DNA from: Myceligenerans indicum | GTDB taxonomy: Bacteria; Actinomycetota; Actinomycetes; Actinomycetales; Cellulomonadaceae | Direction: 5' to 3' | Length of the DNA stretch: 38,317 nucleotides | NCBI RefSeq assembly: GCF_016742955.1 | Contig: NZ_JABBYC010000044.1 | Span: 1 to 38,317 of the forward strand | In this document: in pieces, positions 15,718 through 23,643 of the stretch | Layout: each line of letters begins with the position of its first letter | Position numbering within the stretch: the stretch's first letter is position 1 | Program-made: the position numbers and the translations under genes | The notes under the pieces: model-generated | The model's database searches: none | The model's input: only the letters and a program-made list of their open reading frames with translations | Told to the model about the DNA's origin: nothing

Positions 15718-16839
15718 TTACAGCTCGGGGAGCGCGGCGCGCGCCTTCTCCGGTCCCAGGCCGGTCGCCTCCAGCACGTCCACCAGCGGCGAGCGCAGCA
15801 GCATGACCAGTGACTGCACCTGCCAGTCCCCGGAGCCCACGGCGTGGGGATCCGCGATGGCCGCGGTCTCCTCCAGCACCCCTCGCGCACGCAGGCCCGC
15901 CCCGCCGCGTCCGACGTCGGACGCGAGCAGCCGCGCACCCGCGGCGAACCGCTCGATCCGGTCCGCCACCGGGTTCAGCTCGTGCGGCTCCTCGGCCGCC
16001 ACCACGGCGGCGGCACGGCGCGCCAGAACGCGCACGGAGCGCATCGCGCGGTCGGTGAGCACGGCCTGTTCCTCCAGCCGGCCCAGTTCCTCCCGGTGCC
16101 GGCGCCCCACGCTCACGCGCGCGAGATCGTGAGCGCTGCGCGCGGCGGTCAGCCACTCCTCGAGCACCGGCTCCGACGCACGCCCGCGGACGAGGGCGGC
16201 GCGCGCCTCGGGAGCCTCGTGCTGGCGCATCCCGCGCGCGAGCCCTTCGAGGGTCTCGGCGAGCTCGGTCAGCGCACGCTCGCCGAGGGCGCGTGGCCGG
16301 CGCCGGGTATCGCCCGGCACGAGAACCGCGATCAGCAGGGCGACGGCGCCTCCGACCAGCGCGTCCGTCCAGCGCCCGAGAGGCCCGCCGGCCACCGCCG
16401 GCAGGCCCACCACGATGATCGCCTGCGCTCCTGCCTGCATCACGAGCAACGGCCCGTTGTCGATGAAGCGTGCCAGCACGGCCGAGATGAACAGCACCAC
16501 CGTGAGCTGCCACCAGCCGGACCCGATGAGATGCACGATCAGGTCGCCCATGCCGACGCCGACGGCGACCCCCACCGCCATCTCCGCGACCCGGCGCACG
16601 TCGCGCTGTGCGGAGAACCCGAGGCAGAGCCAAGCTGCCACGGGCGCGAAGAAGGGGTCCTGGTGACCCAGCAGACGCGTCGCGATCAGGTACGCGAGCC
16701 CGGCCGCCACTGCGGCCTGCCCGATCGGCAGGACGCCGGACCGCACGCGCGTCCACCCCTGCTGTGCGCGCGCACGCAGCACCAGGACCCGCAACGCGCG
16801 CCGGACCATGGCGTCGGCGGGCCCGGGCAGTGCGCTCAA
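15718..16839 (-). CDS. FUSC-family membrane protein (aromatic acid exporter-like)
   Basis: The 373-aa protein has an N-terminal membrane half (about 35-170) with GQAAVAAGLAYLIA, DPFFAPVAAWLCLG and a cluster of spans ending VALLIAVLVPGD, then a long helical cytosolic half. This is the pattern of the FUSC / aromatic acid exporter superfamily. The start appears to be TTG 16839, which has AGGAAGG about 8 nt upstream; ATG 16809 has no ribosome site. It lies 19 nt after ygfZ and is the last gene of that unit. Substrate unknown. Confidence 0.8.
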   Translation of the reverse strand: MSALPGPADAMVRRALRVLVLRARAQQGWTRVRSGVLPIGQAAVAAGLAYLIATRLLGHQDPFFAPVAAWLCLGFSAQRDVRRVAEMAVGVAVGVGMGDLIVHLIGSGWWQLTVVLFISAVLARFIDNGPLLVMQAGAQAIIVVGLPAVAGGPLGRWTDALVGGAVALLIAVLVPGDTRRRPRALGERALTELAETLEGLARGMRQHEAPEARAALVRGRASEPVLEEWLTAARSAHDLARVSVGRRHREELGRLEEQAVLTDRAMRSVRVLARRAAAVVAAEEPHELNPVADRIERFAAGARLLASDVGRGGAGLRARGVLEETAAIADPHAVGSGDWQVQSLVMLLRSPLVDVLEATGLGPEKARAALPEL

Positions 16840-16858
16840 GACCGCGCCCTTCCTGGCG

Positions 16859-18013
16859 TCACAGGAGTCCGTCGCCGCCGCGCAGTCCCGGGGTGAGCTG
16901 TCCGCGCGCCTCGGGGCGGTCGGCCGACACCCCCTCGCCCGGAACCACCACCTCCTGCGCGGCCGCCACCTCGACCGACGATTCGCCGGCCTCGGAGGTC
17001 ACCAGCAGCTCCGCGTCCGCGGGCGCACCGCGCTTCAGGACGGCCAGCCCGACGGGGCCGAGCTCGTGGTGCCGCGCGACCGACGTCAGCCTCCCGACGA
17101 CCTTGCCCGGCGCGTTCTCGCCCTCCGGCCGCAGGCGCACCTCCGCACCGGGTTCCGGGATCACGTGCCCCGACCCGTCGAGGTGCAGGAACGCCAGGCG
17201 ACGCGGGGGCCGCCCGAGGTTGTGCACGCGGGCGATCGTCTCCTGCCCCCGGTAGCAGCCCTTGGACAGGTGCACGGCGGTCCGCAGCCAGTCGAGCTCG
17301 TGCGGGATGGTCCGCTCGTCCACCTCGCGGCCGAGGCGTGGCCGCCATGCCGCGATGCGCAGCGCCTCGGTGGCCCAGGTCCCGGCGAGCCGCCAGCCGG
17401 CGGCCTCGCGGGCCGCGACCTCGTCGGCGAGGGAGGCGGCCGGAATCAGCACGAGCCGCCACTGGCGGTCCGCCCCGGGGTGCCGGTCCTCGGGCGGGCC
17501 GTAGCGCGTGCCGCCTCCGACCACGTGCGGCCAGGTGTCGTGCCAGGTGACGGGCTCGTCCTCGGCGCCCTCGGCAGCGACGGCCTCGCCGATCGCGACG
17601 TAGCGGCCCGTGAGGTCCTCGATCTCGACGCGCATCATGAACTTCATGCGCTCGAGCCATGCCGCGAGATCCGGCGCGGAGGCCCGCTCGGTGATCAGCC
17701 AGGTCGCCTCACCGTCGTCGACGACGCCGGCCGCGTGCTCGACGTGCCCCTGAGGAGACAGGACGAACAGCTCGGTGGACTCCCGGGGCCGGAGATGCTC
17801 GAGGTCCTGCGAGGTGATCGAGTGCAGCCAGCCGTGCCGGTCCGGTCCGGCCACGCGCACGACGCCCAGATGGGACTGGTCGACGACGCCGCCGCCGCGC
17901 TCCAGGGCGCGCTGCTCCGCCACGGGATCGCCGTAGTGCCAGGCCACTCCCTCGTCGGGGCCGGTCGCCGCGACGGCGCCGGCTCGCTGAAGCAGGGGGC
18001 TCGTGTAGGTCAC
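16859..18013 (-). CDS. ygfZ: YgfZ-type folate-binding protein (GcvT family)
   Basis: The 384-aa protein contains KGCYRGQETIAR, the K-G-C-Y-x-G-Q-E signature of YgfZ, and a GcvT-like beta-barrel C-terminus. YgfZ helps folate-dependent assembly or repair of Fe-S enzymes. GTG 18013 is chosen because GAAGAGG stands 7-8 nt upstream and the sequence from there (VTYTSPLL) fits homolog starts; GTGs at 18022 and 18031 are the alternatives. It lies 118 nt downstream of the nitrobindin-like gene. Confidence 0.88.
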   Translation of the reverse strand: MTYTSPLLQRAGAVAATGPDEGVAWHYGDPVAEQRALERGGGVVDQSHLGVVRVAGPDRHGWLHSITSQDLEHLRPRESTELFVLSPQGHVEHAAGVVDDGEATWLITERASAPDLAAWLERMKFMMRVEIEDLTGRYVAIGEAVAAEGAEDEPVTWHDTWPHVVGGGTRYGPPEDRHPGADRQWRLVLIPAASLADEVAAREAAGWRLAGTWATEALRIAAWRPRLGREVDERTIPHELDWLRTAVHLSKGCYRGQETIARVHNLGRPPRRLAFLHLDGSGHVIPEPGAEVRLRPEGENAPGKVVGRLTSVARHHELGPVGLAVLKRGAPADAELLVTSEAGESSVEVAAAQEVVVPGEGVSADRPEARGQLTPGLRGGDGLL

Positions 18014-18131
18014 GTCGTTCACCTCTTCCACAGCGCCCTGGCGGGGGCGCTCATTCCCGCCGTCGTCGTGTTCGTCGTGCGGTCGTCGACGGATGGTGCC
18101 GAAGGGCCCTCCGGAGCGGCCGCGGCAGGCC

Positions 18132-18692
18132 CTACCGGCGGTCCAGCTCGCCCGAGGCGTAGGAGCGCAACGGTTCCCCGAACGCGGCCAGCTCCTCGAC
18201 CCACAGCAGGCGGCCGTCCACCAGCCCGTACATGCGCTTCGAGGCGCGCACGTCCGACGACGTCGACGTGCGGGCGATCGCGTCGCTCGCCAGGTCGATC
18301 CGCCCGTTGCCCGCGGCGCCGAGGAAGAGCGTCATCCGGCCGGCCGCGTCGGCGACGATCACTTCGAGCGGGTGCCGGTCCTCGCCGAGCCCGTCGGGAC
18401 GGTCGGTCGAGACGCGCCAGTAGCCGGTCTCGGTGGACCACACGCTTTCCGCCGGGCCGGCGGCGGCCTCACCGTCAGCGGCGGGGTCCGTCACGGGCTC
18501 TGCGGACCCGACGCGCAAGGTCGACTCGAAGCGCAGGTACGGGCCGCCGTCGTGGTCGAACGTGAGTTCCTGCGTGAACGCCCTGCGGCCGACCGCGGGG
18601 TGATCGATGACACCACTACCGCTCCATGTGCCCACCAGCCAGGCCAGCGGGTACACCTCGGGCGCGAGGCCCTCGGGGAACGCGAAGGGCAT
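18132..18692 (-). CDS. Nitrobindin-like FABP-family beta-barrel protein
   Basis: The 186-aa protein begins MPFAFPEGLAPEVYPLAWLV and continues GTWSGSG, the GxWxGxG signature of nitrobindin/THAP4-type heme-binding beta-barrels. The rest alternates beta strands, with RFESTLR and TGYWRV typical of the family. An acidic/Ala-rich loop (about 68-82) interrupts the barrel. Members bind heme and may handle nitric oxide or peroxynitrite; heme binding here is inferred. ATG 18692 overlaps the stop of the 38-aa membrane protein gene (TGATG). Confidence 0.82.
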   Translation of the reverse strand: MPFAFPEGLAPEVYPLAWLVGTWSGSGVIDHPAVGRRAFTQELTFDHDGGPYLRFESTLRVGSAEPVTDPAADGEAAAGPAESVWSTETGYWRVSTDRPDGLGEDRHPLEVIVADAAGRMTLFLGAAGNGRIDLASDAIARTSTSSDVRASKRMYGLVDGRLLWVEELAAFGEPLRSYASGELDRR

Positions 18693-18808
18693 CAGCGCTG
18701 GCCGGAGAAGAGCTTGTAGACCGTGTACCCGGCGAACCAGGTGATGGTCACTGCGGCGGCCAGGAGGAGGCCGATGAACACGCCTTCGAGGGCCTGGTAG
18801 TCATGCAT
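18692..18808 (-). CDS. 38-aa single-span membrane protein
   Basis: An ATG at 18808 opens a 38-codon frame: MHDYQALEGVF, a span of about 20 residues (IGLLLAAAVTITWFAGYTVY), then KLFSGQR. The stop shares a base with the start of the nitrobindin-like gene (TGATG), and a TAGGAT box lies 6 nt upstream of the ATG. Promoter, start, membrane span and coupling together support a real gene. Function unknown. Confidence 0.72.
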   Translation of the reverse strand: MHDYQALEGVFIGLLLAAAVTITWFAGYTVYKLFSGQR

Positions 18809-18813
18809 GGTGC

Positions 18814-18820
18814 GATCCTA
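18814..18820. promoter_or_regulatory. Shared -10 of a bidirectional promoter
   Basis: The 7 bp GATCCTA read as GATCCT on the plus strand (18814-18819, 7 nt before ATG 18827) and as TAGGAT on the minus strand (18820-18815, 6 nt before ATG 18808). One near-symmetric element can therefore serve both divergent genes, both apparently leaderless. Confidence 0.5.
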
Positions 18821-18826
18821 GCCGTC

Positions 18827-19198
18827 ATGACCGACACGCACCGGCCGCTCGTGATCAAGACCACCTCCGGCCTGGACCGGCCCGAGACCGCCAACCAGGC
18901 CTTCACGGTCGCGGCCGCCGCCGTGGCCGCCGGGGCCGAGGTGAGCCTCTGGCTCGCGGGCGAGGCCTCGTGGCTCGCCCTGCCCGGACGGGCGGCCGAG
19001 CTGGAGCTGGAGCATGCCGCCCCGCTGCCGGACCTGCTGGAGGTCGTCCTCGCGGCGGGCACCGTCACCCTCTGCACGCAGTGCGCGGCGCGGCGTGAGA
19101 TCGGGCCCGGCGACGTGGTGCCGGGGATCCGCGTGGCCGGTGCGCCGGCGTTCGTCGAGGAGATCCTCCGCCCGGACGCGCAGGCGCTCATGTACTGA
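18827..19198 (+). CDS. DsrE-family protein
   Basis: The 123-aa protein begins MTDTHRPLVIKTTSGLD and carries AFTVAAAAVAAGAEVSLWLAG and a Cys pair in LCTQCAARR. This is the layout of DsrE/DsrF-like proteins, in which a conserved Cys can carry sulfur. Single-subunit actinobacterial members are of unknown function. ATG 18827 lies 7 nt after the shared -10. A 17-nt tandem array begins 2 nt after the stop. Confidence 0.75.
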   Translation: MTDTHRPLVIKTTSGLDRPETANQAFTVAAAAVAAGAEVSLWLAGEASWLALPGRAAELELEHAAPLPDLLEVVLAAGTVTLCTQCAARREIGPGDVVPGIRVAGAPAFVEEILRPDAQALMY

Positions 19199-19200
19199 CC

Positions 19201-19268
19201 GGCGCCCGGGCACTCCTGGCGCCCGGGGACCCCCGACGCCCGGGGACTCCTGACGCCCCGGCACCCGT
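19201..19268. repeat. 17-nt tandem array, four units
   Basis: Four contiguous units (19201-19217, 19218-19234, 19235-19251, 19252-19268) have consensus GRCGCCCGGGGACTCCT, with a few substitutions per unit. The GGCGCC/CCCGGG content lets each unit fold on itself. The array ends 46 nt upstream of the DUF2516 -10 box. Confidence 0.85.
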
Positions 19269-19314
19269 GGCGCCGGTGCGCCGGCAGGCACTCGGTTCCG
19301 CCGCCGTCCTGCCG

Positions 19315-19320
19315 TAGGCT
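19315..19320 (+). promoter_or_regulatory. -10 box TAGGCT, DUF2516-asparaginase unit
   Basis: TAGGCT is followed by 7 nt (CAGGGAC) and GTG 19328. The AGGGA is too close to act as a normal Shine-Dalgarno. Confidence 0.5.
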
Positions 19321-19327
19321 CAGGGAC

Positions 19328-19654
19328 GTGATCTTCTCCCTCCAAGGACTCGTGACGCTGATCATCGGCTGGGCCGTCCTGATCGCGCTCGTGATCGCGC
19401 TCGTCGACGCCGCGCGGCGGCCCGATCAGGGCTACCGGGCCGAGGGCAAGCTCGACAAGACGAAGTGGACGCTCATCCTCGGGTTCGCCGGGGTGGTCGC
19501 CCTGCTCGGCGCCCTGGGCATGATCGGGGTCTTCCTCAACCTCGTCGCCGTCATCCCGGCCGCCGTGTACTGGGTGGACGTGCGCCCGCGGCTGCTGCGG
19601 TACGGCACCGGCAACGGCCCGCAGCGTCCCGGCGGGGGCAGCGGCGGATGGTGA
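19328..19654 (+). CDS. DUF2516-family membrane protein
   Basis: The 108-aa protein has two membrane spans (about 5-26 and 48-85), a DAARRPDQGYRAEGKLDKTKW loop between them, and a Gly-rich tail. This matches the DUF2516 family of actinobacteria; function is unknown. The asparaginase gene starts inside its 3' end, so the two are coupled. Confidence 0.8.
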   Translation: MIFSLQGLVTLIIGWAVLIALVIALVDAARRPDQGYRAEGKLDKTKWTLILGFAGVVALLGALGMIGVFLNLVAVIPAAVYWVDVRPRLLRYGTGNGPQRPGGGSGGW

Positions 19655-20721
19655 CGCACACCCAGGCGCCGGCCGTGCCCTCAGGCGCCTCGTCCTCGCC
19701 CGCCGCCCGTGCGGACGGCCACACCGTCGCCGACGCGGCGGCCCCCCTCGCGCAGGTCGTGCGGGGCGGGCTCGTGGAGTCCGTGCATCTCGGCCATCTG
19801 GTCGTGCTCGGCCCGGACGGGGCCGTGCGGCTCGCGGTCGGGGACGCGGACGCGACGATCTGGCCGCGGTCGTCCGTGAAGCCGCTTCAGGCGCTCGCGA
19901 TGCTGGACCACGGTCTCGACCTGCCGGACTCCCTGCTCGCCCTGGTCGCGGCCAGTCACAACGGCGAACCCTTCCATCGGGCGGGCGTACGGGAGATCCT
20001 GCACCGTGCCGGGCTCACCCCGCACGACCTGGGCAACACACCCGACATGCCGCTGCACGCGCCGTCGGCCTTCGCCTGGCAGGTGGCGGACCACATCGAG
20101 GAGGGTGATGGTCCCGGCCCGGCGCCGATCGCGCAGAACTGCTCCGGCAAGCACGCCGGCATGCTCGCGACCTGCGTGGCGGCGGGCTGGCCGCGCGAGG
20201 GATACCTCGACGTCGACCATCCGCTCCAGGTCGCGATCCGCGAGCGGATCGCACAGCTGACCGGGGTCACGCCGGGCGACGCCACCGTCGACGGCTGTGG
20301 CGCGCCCCTGTTCAGCACCACCCTGTCGGGTCTGGCGCGGGCGTTCGGGCGGATCGCCGGCGCGCCCGACGGACCAGAGGGGCGCGTGGCGCGGGCGATG
20401 AACGCGCACCCCGAGATGGTCGGTGGCGAGGGGCGCGAGGCGACGCTCGCGATGCGGGCGGTCCCAGGGCTGGTCGCGAAGGACGGCGCCGACGGCGTCT
20501 ACGGCGCGGGCCTGCCCGACGGCTCGGCCGTCGCGTTCAAGGTGCTCGACGGCGGTTCCCGGCCGCGGCCCGCGATTCTCGTCGCCGCACTCCGGGCGGC
20601 AGGCGTCGCCGCGGTCCCGGGCGTCGACCTGACGGCCCTGGACGCCGTGGGCGAGACCCCGATCCTGGGTGGTGGGCACCCGGTGGGGCGCGTGGAGGTC
20701 GCCTTCTCCGAGGCCCGGTGA
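19648..20721 (+). CDS. L-asparaginase II-family protein
   Basis: The 357-aa protein matches the asparaginase II (PF06089-type) family: ARGGLVESVHLG-like strand (VRGGLVESVHLG), IWPRSSVKPLQALAM with SSVKP, CSGKHAGMLA, and DGCGAPLFSTTL. These enzymes hydrolyse L-asparagine to aspartate and ammonia and are unrelated to E. coli AnsB. The first 30 residues are low-complexity. ATG 19648 overlaps the DUF2516 stop by 7 nt; GTG 19651 would give a GTGA overlap and is equally possible. Confidence 0.85.
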   Translation: MVTHTQAPAVPSGASSSPAARADGHTVADAAAPLAQVVRGGLVESVHLGHLVVLGPDGAVRLAVGDADATIWPRSSVKPLQALAMLDHGLDLPDSLLALVAASHNGEPFHRAGVREILHRAGLTPHDLGNTPDMPLHAPSAFAWQVADHIEEGDGPGPAPIAQNCSGKHAGMLATCVAAGWPREGYLDVDHPLQVAIRERIAQLTGVTPGDATVDGCGAPLFSTTLSGLARAFGRIAGAPDGPEGRVARAMNAHPEMVGGEGREATLAMRAVPGLVAKDGADGVYGAGLPDGSAVAFKVLDGGSRPRPAILVAALRAAGVAAVPGVDLTALDAVGETPILGGGHPVGRVEVAFSEAR

Positions 20722-20780
20722 TCCGCGGAGGATCCGCGGAGCAGATGGGCTCGGGTGGGGCCGTGGCCGTCCCGGCCTCC

Positions 20781-20786
20781 TAGGAT
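20781..20786 (+). promoter_or_regulatory. -10 box TAGGAT, dtd
   Basis: TAGGAT is followed by 7 nt and ATG 20794. Upstream, an 11-nt direct repeat GATCCGCGGAG occurs twice in tandem near 20720-20741. Confidence 0.5.
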
Positions 20787-20793
20787 CGCCCGC

Positions 20794-21219
20794 ATGAGAG
20801 CCGTGATCCAGCGCGTGACGCGCGCGAGCGTGACCGTCGGCGGCGAGACCGTCGGGAAGATCGACCGCCCGGGACTGCTGGCACTGGTCGGGGCGACGCA
20901 CGACGACGGTCCCGACCAGGTCGCCACCATCGCGCGGAAGATCGCCGAACTGCGCGTCCTGCGCGACGAGAGGTCCGCCGCCGACGTCGGCGCGCCGGTC
21001 CTCGTGGTCAGCCAGTTCACCTTGTACGGGGACGCGCGCAAGGGCAGGCGCCCCACGTGGAGCGCCGCAGCCCCCGGGCCGGTCGCCGAGCCACTGGTGG
21101 ACGCCGTCGTCGAGGACCTCCGTTCCCGCGGGCTGGAGGTCGCGACCGGGCAGTTCGGTGCGGACATGGCGGTGGACCTCGTGAACGACGGACCGGTGAC
21201 GATCCTGCTGGAGGCCTGA
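20794..21219 (+). CDS. dtd: D-aminoacyl-tRNA deacylase
   Basis: The 141-aa DTD begins MRAVIQRVTRASVTV and carries the signature SQFTLYGD (about 71-78) and the Gly-Pro motif NDGPVTI (about 131-137), which line the chiral-proofreading pocket. It removes D-amino acids from mischarged tRNAs in the cytosol. Length and motifs are canonical. It has its own promoter despite following the asparaginase gene by 72 nt. Confidence 0.95.
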   Translation: MRAVIQRVTRASVTVGGETVGKIDRPGLLALVGATHDDGPDQVATIARKIAELRVLRDERSAADVGAPVLVVSQFTLYGDARKGRRPTWSAAAPGPVAEPLVDAVVEDLRSRGLEVATGQFGADMAVDLVNDGPVTILLEA

Positions 21220-21238
21220 TCCGCACGTCGGAGCCGGG

Positions 21239-21288
21239 TTCACCCGGGTGAAATGCCTGAGGTGCATACTTGTTCCCGTCGTGAACAA
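21239..21288 (+). promoter_or_regulatory. Control region of the LuxR-type gene
   Basis: Three elements lie in 50 bp: a perfect palindrome TTCACCCGGGTGAA (21239-21252) over the expected -35 zone, a possible -10 CATACT preceded by TG (21263-21270), and an inverted repeat TTGTTC-N7-GAACAA (21270-21275, 21283-21288) over the expected start. Two operator-like sites bracket one promoter, suggesting repression or autoregulation. Confidence 0.45.
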
Positions 21289-21305
21289 AATCGGGAGGCG
21301 TTTCG

Positions 21306-23375
21306 ATGGCTTCCGCCACATCCGCACGTACGGAAGATTCCACGACCGGGACGCGGTGCCGCAACGTCGCGCCACACGTCTCGGTCGCCCTGTCCGACAA
21401 GGTCGAAGGCGACCGGGAGGCTCAAGCCGAGCTCGAGAAGGTTCTCACCGCCGAACAACTGACCGGTGCCGCACTGCTCCCGGACCCGCTGCCCGCGGTT
21501 CCGGCGGCCCGGGCTGCCCAGCCCGGGCTGGGCGGCCTGGACGAGGACGCGCGACGCATCCTGCTCGTCGCCGCCGTGGCCGTGATCGATCGTGCCGAGG
21601 TGCTGCTCGCCGCCGCCGGCGCCGGCATCGACGACCTCGTCTCGGGGCCTGCCGGTGACCACCTGCATCTGGTGGGTGGCCGGTTCTCCTTCCGCGACCA
21701 ACGGGCCCGGCAGATCGTGCACGACGACGCCGATCTCGCCGCCCGCACGTCCGCCCACCTCGAGCTGGCGAGGGTGCTGCGGGCCTCCGGACGCGCCGAG
21801 GTCGCCCTCTGGCACACCGCGCTCGGCACCATGGAGGGGGACGCCCTGCTCGCCGACGGGCTGGTCGAGCTCGCCGAATGGCACCTGGCCTGCGGTGACA
21901 CCGCTCGTGCGCAGGAGGTGGCGCGCGAGGCGGTGAGCCAGGGCGTGGGAGACACCCACCGCCGTGCGGGCGCGATCGCGAGCCGGGCGGCCCTGTTGGG
22001 CGGACATGTGCACGATGCCGTCTCGTTCGCCCGCCAGGCGGGCGACGCCGGCCCGGCGCTCACCGCGGCCCTGGCGTTGCGCGACGGGGATCCGGACCCG
22101 GGGCTGGCGGACGTCGTCGAGTCCACGCACGACCGGTCGGCGCTCCGTGCCGCGGTCCGTGCGCTCGCCGTCGTGCACGCGAGCGCGCCGAAGGCCGCGG
22201 CGATCCTCACCGAGGTGCTGCCCGACGTCGCCCCCGCGCCGCGGTCGGGGTGCTGGTTCGAGGGCCCGGGCTGTGTCACCCCACTGGTCGAGGCCCACCT
22301 CCGGGTGGTGCAGGCGCTGGTTGCCATGCGTTCCGGCGAGCTCGACCGCGCCGCGGCCGTGCTCGATGACGCCGCGCGCCGGCTACCCGTGGCTCTGGCG
22401 TTCGGCGGGCTCGGCGTCGCCCTGGCGCGGCGGCTCGACCTGGTCCGGACCGGTGCGGTGAGCCCGACGACGCGGGCGCTCGAGGAATCCTCGGCGGGGA
22501 TGCCGGCCGGCGTCGTGCGCGCGGCCCAGCTCGGCGACAAGGCGGTCGAGGCCGCGCACGCCGGGCGTGACGTGCAGGCCGCCACCTTCCTGGGCCTCGC
22601 GGCCGAGCGGGGTGGTGCGGAGTTGCGCGCGTGGTGGCTCCCGACGCCGGACCCGGCAGAGCTGTTCGTCCGCGCGGGGCAGCAGCGTGCCGCGCGGCGC
22701 CATCTGGCCCAGCTGCGCGGTGCCGTCCTCGGTCCGGCCCCGCGTGCCGCGGGCCTGCGCATGACCCTCGACCTGGCACGGGCCGAGGTCGCTCTCGCGG
22801 AGCCGAGCACGCTGCAGCGTGCGGCGGAACGAGCGGTCGAGGTGTCGCAGGCCGTCGGGTCGACGTTCGAGCGTGGCCTGACGGAGGTGGTGATCTCGCG
22901 GGCGCTCGAACGGCACGCGCGGGACGCCGAGGCGGCCGCACACCTGCTGGCCGCACGGGCGCTGTTCGCGGAGTCCGGTGCCCTGGCGTTCCTCCCGGAC
23001 TCGCGGGTCCCGGCAGGTGCGGGCGCACAGGGCGACGGGCGCGTCAGGTCCGGTCCGGCGCGGCAGGCCACCGGGTCGGGCCTGCCGGCCGAGGAGGTCG
23101 CCGAGAACGTGACACGTCTCGACGTCGAGCGGCAGGAGCGCGGTGCGCGAGTGGCGGAGGCGGTCCTGGACCGGTTCGCGCACTGGGGCGAACTGCTCAC
23201 CGAGCGTGAGCTCGACGTGGCGCGGCTCGTGGCGCAGGGGCGGACGAACCGTCAGGTCGCGGAGCGGCTCTACGTCTCGGTGCGCACCGTGGAGGTGCAC
23301 CTGGGCCGGGTCTTCCGGAAGCTGGGCGTGCGTTCCCGGACGGAGCTGGCGGTCCTGGCCCACCGCACGGCCTGA
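21306..23375 (+). CDS. LuxR-type regulator lacking an ATPase domain
   Basis: The 689-aa protein ends in a clear LuxR helix-turn-helix (about 625-685): LTERELDVARLVAQGRTNRQ, then VAERLYVSVRTVEVHLGRVF. The middle (about 80-600) is Ala/Leu-rich helical TPR-like sequence like that of MalT/LAL regulators. I see no Walker A (GxxGxGK[ST]) or Walker B, so the N-terminal STAND ATPase of those families appears to be absent. ATG 21306 has GGGAGG about 9 nt upstream. It lies immediately upstream of the chitinase genes in the same direction and may control them. Confidence 0.8.
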   Translation: MASATSARTEDSTTGTRCRNVAPHVSVALSDKVEGDREAQAELEKVLTAEQLTGAALLPDPLPAVPAARAAQPGLGGLDEDARRILLVAAVAVIDRAEVLLAAAGAGIDDLVSGPAGDHLHLVGGRFSFRDQRARQIVHDDADLAARTSAHLELARVLRASGRAEVALWHTALGTMEGDALLADGLVELAEWHLACGDTARAQEVAREAVSQGVGDTHRRAGAIASRAALLGGHVHDAVSFARQAGDAGPALTAALALRDGDPDPGLADVVESTHDRSALRAAVRALAVVHASAPKAAAILTEVLPDVAPAPRSGCWFEGPGCVTPLVEAHLRVVQALVAMRSGELDRAAAVLDDAARRLPVALAFGGLGVALARRLDLVRTGAVSPTTRALEESSAGMPAGVVRAAQLGDKAVEAAHAGRDVQAATFLGLAAERGGAELRAWWLPTPDPAELFVRAGQQRAARRHLAQLRGAVLGPAPRAAGLRMTLDLARAEVALAEPSTLQRAAERAVEVSQAVGSTFERGLTEVVISRALERHARDAEAAAHLLAARALFAESGALAFLPDSRVPAGAGAQGDGRVRSGPARQATGSGLPAEEVAENVTRLDVERQERGARVAEAVLDRFAHWGELLTERELDVARLVAQGRTNRQVAERLYVSVRTVEVHLGRVFRKLGVRSRTELAVLAHRTA

Positions 23376-23429
23376 GGGCCTTCCTGCCCGTCCGGCCCGG
23401 GCGAGACACCGATCGGCCTGATCCATGTC

Positions 23430-23544
23430 GCGCTCTCCGGCGACGCGCTCTCCGGCGACGCGCTCTCCGGCGTCGTGCTGCCCGGCAATGTTGCCCGGCG
23501 ACACCGCCCGGCGATGTTGCCCGGCGACACCGCCCGGGGGTGTC
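23430..23544. repeat. Compound tandem array (15-nt then 13-nt units)
   Basis: Three 15-nt units GCGCTCTCCGGCGAC (23430-23444, 23445-23459, 23460-23474, the last with one change) pass through a transition unit. Five 13-nt units of type GCCCGGCGACACC / GCCCGGCGATGTT follow (23480-23492, 23493-23505, 23506-23518, 23519-23531, 23532-23544), with ACACC and ATGTT endings alternating in the first four. It fills much of the 319-bp gap between the LuxR-type gene and the first chitinase. Confidence 0.85.
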
Positions 23545-23577
23545 GGCCGCGGTGTCGGGACATGTCCTTCGGTGCCT

Positions 23578-23622
23578 GGCCGTACGGGGTTTCCCGTATG
23601 GCCGGGCGGTTTCACCGCCCGG
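23578..23622 (+). terminator. Two overlapping hairpins
   Basis: Hairpin A: GGCCGTACGGG (23578-23588) with CCCGTATGGCC (23593-23603), loop GTTT, one G-T wobble. Hairpin B: CCGGGCGGT (23602-23610) with ACCGCCCGG (23614-23622), loop TTC. They share two bases, so only one can be fully paired. No T-run follows, so termination is likely but not certain. Confidence 0.5.
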
Positions 23623-23643
23623 CATTGTGGGGATCACGGATTC

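Noticed and set aside
14690..16132. 480-codon plus-strand frame overlapping the glnR start and the membrane protein gene
   Set aside because: It is Arg/Pro-rich, overlaps two supported genes in other frames and has no ribosome site or domain.
19681..21375. 564-codon minus-strand frame across asparaginase and dtd
   Set aside because: It has no recognisable domain and runs antisense to two clearly conserved genes.
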